Part shown: positions 56,562 to 64,000 of the stretch, one piece after another
Position numbering within the stretch: the stretch's first letter is position 1
Layout: the number at the start of each line of letters is the position of its first letter
NCBI GenBank assembly: GCA_963824195.1
Contig: CAWGOJ010000010.1
Span: 98,716 to 162,715, forward strand
Length of the DNA stretch: 64,000 nucleotides
Direction of reading: 5' to 3'
Source: Bog-473 sp963824195
Lineage (GTDB): Bacteria; Actinomycetota; Acidimicrobiia; Acidimicrobiales; RAAP-2
Notes under the pieces: generated by a model
What the model saw: only the letters and a program-made list of their open reading frames with translations
Told to the model about the DNA's origin: nothing
Databases searched by the model: none
Program-made: the position numbers and the translations under genes

Positions 56562-57413
56562 GTGCCCAGCGACAAGAGAGCCCGCCAGCGCGCGGCCAGG
56601 GAGGCGCGGCTGGCCGCCGAGGCCAAGCAGCAGAAGCGCCGCAAGCAGATTCGTAACGCGATCATCGTCGTGGTGGTCGCGGGCGTCATCGTGGCCATCG
56701 CCTTCATCGTCTCCGGCGGGAACAAGACGCCGGCGTCTTCGCAGTCCAAGAAGGGCAGCACGACGACCAGCACGACGACGGCCACGTCGGCCGCGGACGC
56801 CAAATTGCAGGCCCAGGCCAACGCGGTCGCTGTCAAGGCCGGCTGCCCGGCGTCGCCCACCACCCCCACCGCGGCGGCCGCCCAGAAGTACACGGCGGCG
56901 CCGCCCATGACTATCGACACCTCCAAGCAGTACACGGCCACGATCACCACCACGACTGGGACCTTCACGATTGCGCTCGACGCCAAGGCCGCGCCCGTCA
57001 CGGTCAACAACTTCGTGTTCCTGGCCGACAAGGGGTACTTCAACTGCGGGAGCTTTTTCCGGGTGATCACGGGCCAGGTGGTCCAGACCGGGAACCCCGC
57101 GCAGACGAACACGGGGAAGGAGCCGGGTTACACCATCCCCGACGAGCTGCCGGCCAAGGCGGCCAATCCGGCCCAGCAGTACCCGGCCGGGACGGTGGCG
57201 ATGGCCAATACGGGCTCGCCCAACACCGGCGGGAGCCAGTTCTTCATCGTGACCGGGCCGGAGTACGAGTCCCTGCCCAACGCCTACTCCACCTTCGGGG
57301 TCATCGCCTCGGGCATGAACGTCGTCAACACCATCAGTCAACAGGGTTCGGCCGCCGGCATCCCTCCCGACGTCACCCAGCGCATGTTGTCCGTCAAGAT
57401 CAACGAATCGTGA
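56562..57413 (+). CDS. Membrane-anchored cyclophilin-type peptidyl-prolyl isomerase
   Basis: The 283-residue protein has a basic N-terminal helix (KRARQRAAREARLAAEAKQQ), one membrane helix (NAIIVVVVAGVIVAIAFIV) and a Ser/Thr linker. The cyclophilin domain has VNNFVFLADKGYFNCGSFFR, QVVQTGNP, VAMANTGSPNTGGSQFFI and STFGVIASGMNVV. The Arg of the usual FHR motif is FFR here, kept. It folds exported proteins outside the membrane. The second cyclophilin follows after 10 bases. Confidence 0.88.
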   Translation: MPSDKRARQRAAREARLAAEAKQQKRRKQIRNAIIVVVVAGVIVAIAFIVSGGNKTPASSQSKKGSTTTSTTTATSAADAKLQAQANAVAVKAGCPASPTTPTAAAAQKYTAAPPMTIDTSKQYTATITTTTGTFTIALDAKAAPVTVNNFVFLADKGYFNCGSFFRVITGQVVQTGNPAQTNTGKEPGYTIPDELPAKAANPAQQYPAGTVAMANTGSPNTGGSQFFIVTGPEYESLPNAYSTFGVIASGMNVVNTISQQGSAAGIPPDVTQRMLSVKINES

Positions 57414-57423
57414 GGTACTGACC

Positions 57424-57981
57424 ATGGCCACCCCCACCGCACCAGCCGCCGACGGCTCGAGCCCGCAACAGCGCAAGTTCGACGAGGAGCCGCCGATGCT
57501 CATCGACACGAACAAGCGCTACGTGGCCACCATGACCACCTCGCACGGCACGATGGTCATCGCCCTCGACCCCCTCGCCGCGCCCAGGGCGGTCAACAGC
57601 TTCGTGTTCCTGGCCCGCTACCACTACTACGACGGCGTCGTGTTCCACCGCATCATCCCGGGCTTCGTCCTCCAGGGCGGCGACCCGACCGGGACAGGCT
57701 CGGGCGGGCCGGGCTACCGCTTCGCCGACGAGCTGCCGGAGCCTGGCCGCTACAAGTTGGGGTCGCTCGCCATGGCCAACGCCGGGCCGAACACCAACGG
57801 CAGCCAGTTCTTCGTCATCAGCGGCCCCGACGGGGTCCGCCTGCCGCCGCTCTACTCGCACTTCGGCGAGGTCGTGAGCGGGCTCGATGTGATCGAGACC
57901 ATCGACGCCATCGGCACCCGCTCGGGCACCCCGACCGAGCAGGTCGTGATTCAGAGCGTCACCATCGAAGAGAAGGACTGA
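57424..57981 (+). CDS. Cyclophilin-type peptidyl-prolyl isomerase (soluble)
   Basis: The 185-residue enzyme has the catalytic GVVFHRIIPGFVLQGGDP, LAMANAGPNTNGSQFFV and HFGEVVSGLDVIE. It has no signal or membrane helix, so it acts in the cytosol. With the preceding gene it forms a tandem pair with different destinations, likely from duplication. Confidence 0.93.
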   Translation: MATPTAPAADGSSPQQRKFDEEPPMLIDTNKRYVATMTTSHGTMVIALDPLAAPRAVNSFVFLARYHYYDGVVFHRIIPGFVLQGGDPTGTGSGGPGYRFADELPEPGRYKLGSLAMANAGPNTNGSQFFVISGPDGVRLPPLYSHFGEVVSGLDVIETIDAIGTRSGTPTEQVVIQSVTIEEKD

Positions 57982-57993
57982 CGGCCCAGGGCC

Positions 57994-58680
57994 TCAGCCC
58001 TTCAGCGCGCCGAGACCCTCCGTCTGCGCACCCCCGACGAAGACGACGGGGGTCCCGGCACCCTCGGAGCGCCAGGCCCCTGCGCCTTCCCTGATCAGCG
58101 CGGTGCGTGCCGGAAGGGCGACCACCGGCAGCGCCGCCGGCGCCATCGCCACCGTGCGCTCGAGCTTCTGGCCGTGGGCGTCGTCGTGCTCGTCGCCGAA
58201 GTGGGGGACGACGGTGAGGTTGTCGACCAGCCCCAGTCCGAGGGTCAGCGCACCGCCGCGGGGGTCGACCATGGGGTCGGTGAGCACCATGCCCCCGGCC
58301 CCCGCCCCGGCGACCACGGCGCCGCCCACGTAGGCCCGCCGGAGCGCTTCGAAGACCGCCGACTTCTTGAGCACCGCGCGTAGGTGCAGGGCCGAGCCCC
58401 CGGCCAGGTAGATGAAGCGGGCACCGGCCAACGCGGCCGCCATGCCCGGGTCTTCGGCCGAGGCCCGGTCCACCACCATCAGCCCCTCGACCTGGCCGCC
58501 CATCGGCCCGAACCACTCGGCCGCCCGGAGCACCACCCGCTCCGGGTGCTGGTAGGCGGCCGCAGTCGGCAGGACCAGGACGTCCGCCCCGCCCGATGCC
58601 GCCAGCAGCGTGGTGTCGAAGGTGCAGCCCTCGGTCCACTCGTCGCCCCCGACCAGGGCCAGCGTGCCGATCGTGTCCAT
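57994..58680 (-). CDS. Peptidase S51 (cyanophycinase/dipeptidase E-like) protein lacking the nucleophile
   Basis: The 228-residue protein has the class I amidotransferase-like fold of family S51: GTLALVGGDEWTEGCTFD, VLVLPTAAAYQHPE, ARFIYLAGGSALHLRAVL and GLGLVDNLTVVPHFGDEH. The nucleophile elbow, normally GxSAGA, reads AGAGAGGMVL, so the catalytic Ser is Gly. The His of PHFG and its acidic neighbours remain. It is probably non-peptidase, perhaps a binding protein. Divergent from the hydroxybutyryl-CoA dehydrogenase gene. Confidence 0.75.
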   Translation of the reverse strand: MDTIGTLALVGGDEWTEGCTFDTTLLAASGGADVLVLPTAAAYQHPERVVLRAAEWFGPMGGQVEGLMVVDRASAEDPGMAAALAGARFIYLAGGSALHLRAVLKKSAVFEALRRAYVGGAVVAGAGAGGMVLTDPMVDPRGGALTLGLGLVDNLTVVPHFGDEHDDAHGQKLERTVAMAPAALPVVALPARTALIREGAGAWRSEGAGTPVVFVGGAQTEGLGALKG

Positions 58681-58742
58681 GGCGCCACTCTTGCACGCCG
58701 GGCGGCGGCGGCCCGGCTTCGACGGCTCTGGTTACCGGCCGG

Positions 58743-58748
58743 TAGCCT
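58743..58748 (+). promoter_or_regulatory. Leaderless -10 hexamer of the hbd-like gene
   Basis: TAGCCT ends 8 bases before ATG 58757. Confidence 0.45.
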
Positions 58749-58756
58749 AGGCACCC

Positions 58757-59611
58757 ATGTCGATCACACGGGTGGGAATCGTCGGTTCGGGAATCATGGG
58801 CTCGGGCATCGCCGAGGTGGCGGCCGCGACCGGGCACGAGGTGGTGCTGCGCAGCCGCAGCCAGGCGAGCGCCGACGCCATGGTGGCCACGCTGGCGAAG
58901 TCGCTCGCCAAGCAGGTGGAGAAGGGCAAGCGGACCGACTCCGAGGCGGCCGAGATCTCCGGGCGCGTCCACGCCACGACGCACCTGGGTGAGCTGGTCG
59001 ACGTCGACCTGGTGATCGAGTCGGTCGTGGAGGACCTCTCCGTGAAGAAGGACCTCTTCGCCGAGCTCGACAGCATCTGCAAGCCCGAGACCATCCTCGC
59101 CACCAACACCTCCACCCTGCCGGTGGTCGAGATGGCGATGGCAACGGGGCGCCCCGACCTGGTGTGCGGTATCCACTTCTTCAACCCTGCGCCGGCCATG
59201 GCGCTTGTCGAGGTCGTGCGGCCCATCACGGCGAGCGATGCCACCCTCGCTGCCGCGGTCTCCTTCGCCGCCGCCTGCGGCAAGGACCCCGTCGAGGTGA
59301 AGGACCAGGCGGGCTTCATCGTGAACGCGCTCCTCTTCCCCTACCTCAACAACGCAGTGCGCCTCTTCGAGCAGGGTGTGGCCACCCGGGAGGGCATCGA
59401 CTCCGCCATGAAGGGGGGGTGCGGGTTCCCGATGGGCCCGTTCGCGCTCCTCGACCTCGTCGGGCTCGACACGTCTCTGGCCATCCTCGATGCGCTCTAC
59501 GAGGAGTACCGCGACCCCAACTACGCGGCGGTGCCCCTGCTGCGCCGCCTGGTGACCTCGGGCCAGCTCGGCCGCAAGACCAAGAAGGGCTTCTACGACT
59601 ACAGCCGATAG
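58757..59611 (+). CDS. 3-hydroxybutyryl-CoA dehydrogenase
   Basis: The 284-residue enzyme reduces acetoacetyl-CoA to (S)-3-hydroxybutyryl-CoA or works in reverse. The Rossmann motif is GSGIMGSGIAEVAAATGHEV; TNTSTLPV, GIHFFNPAP and GFIVNALLFPYLNNAV are the HADH catalytic and dimer motifs, with the His/Glu pair intact. After the second strand the sequence is VVLRSRS, without the acidic residue usual for NAD, so NADPH use is possible. It starts 67 bases before ecm and probably shares a transcript with it. Confidence 0.92.
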   Translation: MSITRVGIVGSGIMGSGIAEVAAATGHEVVLRSRSQASADAMVATLAKSLAKQVEKGKRTDSEAAEISGRVHATTHLGELVDVDLVIESVVEDLSVKKDLFAELDSICKPETILATNTSTLPVVEMAMATGRPDLVCGIHFFNPAPAMALVEVVRPITASDATLAAAVSFAAACGKDPVEVKDQAGFIVNALLFPYLNNAVRLFEQGVATREGIDSAMKGGCGFPMGPFALLDLVGLDTSLAILDALYEEYRDPNYAAVPLLRRLVTSGQLGRKTKKGFYDYSR

Positions 59612-59678
59612 CCGCGCGCTGACGGCGGCCACGGCGGGCACAATGGTGGTGCACCCCACTCGTCTGGAGGTGAAGTGA

Positions 59679-61670
<1,992 letters not shown>

Positions 61671-61916
61671 GCCGGGCCATCTCGCGCCACGTCACCGGGA
61701 CCGCGCCGAGCTCAATGGCGCGAAGCCGGAGGTTCTCGGGCACGTCGTAATGGTTGAGGGCCGCCGAGCGCCGATGGCGCTGGTAGCCCCGGGGCGGGAT
61801 CCCCAGCGCGGCGGCCATGGCGTGGAGCTCCTCGGGGTCGTCGGCCAGCAGATGCGACCAGCGGTCGGCGTGGTCGCGCACCGTGGCCGGCTGCCGCCAG
61901 TCGTCGACGTAGACGG

Positions 61917-62135
61917 TCAGCGGCGGGCCCAGGGACGGTCGCGCCGCAGCGGCGCGGGCTTGTTCCACCAGCGCCCGCTGAAGCGCCAGGGCTCGTGCAC
62001 CGGGTCGTGCTCGTCGGCCGGCACCGGGCGGGGCCAGGCCAGCTGGGCGGCGGCGGCGATGGCGGCCAGCTGGCCGGCGTCGGGTTCGGGCCGCTCGCGC
62101 AGCGACAGCCGGTCGGGGTCGACGGGCAGCGTCAC
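61917..62135 (-). CDS. Small acyl-CoA carboxylase-associated protein (epsilon-subunit-like)
   Basis: GTG 62135 overlaps the TGA of the carboxylase beta gene (GTGA) and opens a 72-residue frame. It begins with a short leader, an Ala-rich helix (QLAAIAAAAQLAWPRPVP) and a Trp/Arg-rich end (WRFSGRWWNKPAPLRRDRPW). Its place directly after accD, its size and its helix-then-Trp/Arg layout match the epsilon subunits that activate actinobacterial acyl-CoA carboxylases. The sequence similarity is weak and the call is inference. Confidence 0.6.
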   Translation of the reverse strand: MTLPVDPDRLSLRERPEPDAGQLAAIAAAAQLAWPRPVPADEHDPVHEPWRFSGRWWNKPAPLRRDRPWARR

Positions 62136-63688
62136 AGTGGGACGTTGCCGTGCTTGCGCCGCGGCAGCTCCTCGCGCTTGGAGGCCAGGATGTCGAGGCT
62201 GCGGCAGATGACGGCGCGTGTATCCGCCGGCGAGATCACGTCGTCGATGTACCCGCGCTCGGCGGCGATGTAGGGATTGGCGTAGCGCTCCGTGTACTCG
62301 TCGATCAGTTCGGCCCGGCGCTTGGCCGGATCGGTCGCCTCCGCCAGCTCGCGGCGGTACACGATCTCGACGGCGCCGTTGGGCCCCATGACGGCCAGCT
62401 CGGCCGAGGGCCAGGCGAACGCGAGGTCCGCCCCGATCGACTTGGAGTTCATGACGACGTAGGCACCGCCGTAGGCCTTGCGGGTGATGATCTGGATACG
62501 GGGCACGGTCGCCTCGCAGTAGGCGTAGAGCAGCTTGGCCCCGTGACGGATGATGCCGCCGTACTCCTGGTCGGTGCCCGGCATGAAGCCCGGCACGTCG
62601 ACGAAGGTGAGGAGCGGGACGTTGAAGGCGTCGCAGGTCCGCACGAAGCGCGACGCCTTCTCCGACGAGTCGATGTCGAGCACGCCCGCCAGCACGGCGG
62701 GCTGGTTGCCGACGATGCCGACGGCGCGGCCGTTCATCCGTGCGAAGCCGCACGTGATCGACATGGCCCAGTGGCGGTGCACCTCGAGGTACTCGCCGTC
62801 GTCGACGACCGCGGCGATGACGCGCTTCATGTCGTACGGCTGGTTGGGCGAGGTCGGGAGGAAGTCGACGAGCTCGGTCACTTGGCGGTCGGGCTCGTCG
62901 CCGGTGGGCTCAATGGGTGGCTCCTCGAGGTTGTTGGAGGGGAGGAACGAGAGGAGGTGGCGCACCTCGTCGAGGCAGGCCTTCTCGTCGGGTGCCACGA
63001 AGGTGGCGACCCCCGACTTGGTGGCGTGGCTCATGGCGCCGCCCAGCTCCTCGAGCGTGACGTCCTCTCCGGTCACCGTCTTCACGACGTCGGGGCCCGT
63101 GATGAACATGTGGGAGGTGCCCTGCACCATGAAGATGAAGTCGGTCATGGCGGGGGAGTAGACCGCTCCGCCGGCGCACGGGCCGAGGATCACGCTGATC
63201 TGGGGAATGACCCCCGAGGCGGTCACGTTGCGATGGAAGATCCCCCCGTAGGAGTGCAGCGAGACCACCCCTTCCTGGATCCGGGCCCCGGCGCCGTCGT
63301 TCAGCCCGATCATGGGGACGCCGGTCGAGGCGGCCAGGTCCATCACCTTGTGGATCTTCTCGGCGAAGACCTCGCCGAGGGCGCCACCGAAGACGGTGAA
63401 GTCCTGGCTGAAGATGCAGACCCGCCGGCCGTCGATGGTGCCGAAGCCGGTGACCACGCCGTCGGTGTAGGGCCGGTTGTCCTCGAGGCCCATGCCGTGC
63501 GCCCGGTGCCGGGCCAACATGTCGAGCTCCTGGAAGGACCCCTCGTCCAGCAGGTAGTCGATGCGCTCGCGGGCGGTCAGCTTCCCCTTTGCGTGCTGGC
63601 GCTCGACGGCCCTGGGGCTCCCGGCGTTGAGGGCCTCGTTCTTGCGTTCGGCCAGGTCGGCCAGTCGTTCGGCCATGGAGTGTTCCAT
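62132..63688 (-). CDS. pccB: Propionyl-CoA carboxylase beta (carboxyltransferase) chain
   Basis: The 518-residue crotonase-fold subunit transfers CO2 from biotin to propionyl-CoA to give methylmalonyl-CoA. It has KGKLTARERIDYLLDEGSF, the acyl-CoA oxyanion motif GPCAGGAVYSPAMTDF and the biotin-side DVPGFMPGTDQEYGGIIRHG. NSKSIGADLAFAWPSAE carries the Asp typical of propionyl-CoA rather than acetyl-CoA selectivity. The biotin-bearing alpha chain is not in this window. The start ATG 63688 has a leaderless -10. It overlaps the small epsilon-like gene. Confidence 0.93.
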   Translation of the reverse strand: MEHSMAERLADLAERKNEALNAGSPRAVERQHAKGKLTARERIDYLLDEGSFQELDMLARHRAHGMGLEDNRPYTDGVVTGFGTIDGRRVCIFSQDFTVFGGALGEVFAEKIHKVMDLAASTGVPMIGLNDGAGARIQEGVVSLHSYGGIFHRNVTASGVIPQISVILGPCAGGAVYSPAMTDFIFMVQGTSHMFITGPDVVKTVTGEDVTLEELGGAMSHATKSGVATFVAPDEKACLDEVRHLLSFLPSNNLEEPPIEPTGDEPDRQVTELVDFLPTSPNQPYDMKRVIAAVVDDGEYLEVHRHWAMSITCGFARMNGRAVGIVGNQPAVLAGVLDIDSSEKASRFVRTCDAFNVPLLTFVDVPGFMPGTDQEYGGIIRHGAKLLYAYCEATVPRIQIITRKAYGGAYVVMNSKSIGADLAFAWPSAELAVMGPNGAVEIVYRRELAEATDPAKRRAELIDEYTERYANPYIAAERGYIDDVISPADTRAVICRSLDILASKREELPRRKHGNVPL

Positions 63689-63695
63689 GCGGTTG

Positions 63696-63701
63696 AGGCT
63701 A
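63696..63701 (-). promoter_or_regulatory. Leaderless -10 hexamer of pccB
   Basis: TAGCCT on the minus strand ends 7 bases before ATG 63688. Confidence 0.5.
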
Positions 63702-63768
63702 ATGCTCTGGGAGTACCGCCCGAAATTGTGACGGTGCGACGGCAGATTGGAAGCCGTTCGAGTTCCAA

Positions 63769-64000
63769 GTGGAAAAGCCCTGGTCCCGGCACATCAATGC
63801 GGGCCTCGCCTTTGTCCTCACGGTGTTCGTGCTGACCTCCCTGCTCGGCGCCCCCCCCAAGAGCCTGCTGACCCTCTCGGATCCCCCCTGGGCCGCCGGG
63901 GCCTCCTGGACCTCCTGGCCGCCGCCGGCCTGGCCGACGGCACGTCGGGGCGCTCATCGTGCTGCCGGTCCTGCGCACGCGAGCGCCCGGATCCGGGTGA
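63769..64000 (+). CDS. Start of a membrane protein gene, cut by the window end
   Basis: GTG 63769 opens VEKPWSRHINAGLAFVLTVF and a hydrophobic helix (AFVLTVFVLTSLLGA). The frame then becomes Pro/Trp/Arg-rich after a run of eight C (63850-63857). Another frame downstream (LLDLLAAAGLADG, LIVLPVLRTRAP) looks more protein-like, so a frameshift near the C-run is possible. No family can be assigned. Confidence 0.4.
   Translation, partial: MEKPWSRHINAGLAFVLTVFVLTSLLGAPPKSLLTLSDPPWAAGASWTSWPPPAWPTARRGAHRAAGPAHASARIRV

Noticed and set aside
63577..63978. Collagen-like GPGGPGGPGG protein on the minus strand
   Set aside because: Produced by a C/G-rich stretch antisense to other frames; the repeat is short and the N-terminal part overlaps pccB.

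Overview
The window is a GC-rich chromosomal segment from an actinobacterium. The evidence is a Thr-Met tRNA / rpmG / Trp tRNA / secE / nusG / rplK / rplA run as in mycobacteria, a MarP-type serine protease, an MptB-like mannosyltransferase, an aspartokinase with an internal second start, and many genes that look leaderless. The class is not provable from the sequence. Acidimicrobiia or a relative is my inference. I see no insertion sequence, prophage or CRISPR array; this is mostly core chromosome.

Layout. 1-6.5 kb: a cut-off exported beta-propeller lipoprotein, divergent from marP, a GH15 trehalase/glucoamylase, a glucose-dehydrogenase-type MDR enzyme (frameshifted) and a His-rich metallo-beta-lactamase-fold hydrolase. 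6.6-14.7 kb: two serine tRNAs around tadA and a repeat-rich charged membrane protein, then SRP RNA, dnaX, recR, asd and phoU. 14.8-25.1 kb: rmuC and a complete recC-recB-recD operon with stop/start overlaps. 25.4-34.9 kb: a UDP-sulfoquinovose synthase, an unknown membrane protein, citrate synthase, tesB-type thioesterase, GH1 beta-glucosidase, GtrA protein, YajQ, tRNA-Tyr, MptB-like transferase and a GNAT acetyltransferase. 35.0-47.5 kb: tRNA-Thr, tRNA-Met, rpmG, tRNA-Trp, secE, nusG, rplK, rplA, rplJ, rplL, rpoB, rpoC. 47.5-51.5 kb: cysD and a fused cysNC, then a membrane-anchored propeller.

51.6-63.7 kb: a dispersed acyl-CoA cluster: methylmalonyl/ethylmalonyl-CoA epimerase and crotonyl-CoA carboxylase/reductase, divergent from acetyl-CoA acetyltransferase; then a SixA phosphatase (frameshifted), aspartokinase, two cyclophilins, a degenerate S51-like protein, 3-hydroxybutyryl-CoA dehydrogenase, ethylmalonyl-CoA mutase, a DUF4031 protein, a small acyl-CoA-carboxylase-associated protein and a propionyl-CoA carboxylase beta chain. 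Together these cover acetyl-CoA to ethylmalonyl-CoA and methylsuccinyl-CoA, plus propionyl-CoA carboxylation. That is most of the first half of the ethylmalonyl-CoA pathway. Citrate synthase is also present.

Three themes stand out. (1) About fifteen genes have a TANNNT hexamer 6-8 bases before the start codon and no Shine-Dalgarno, which indicates leaderless transcription and settles several starts. (2) Two genes carry what look like single-base insertions that fuse them to a neighbour's frame. (3) Sulfate activation sits directly after rpoC, and an SQD1-type sulfoquinovose synthase lies about 20 kb away, suggesting sulfonated glycolipid or glycan synthesis.
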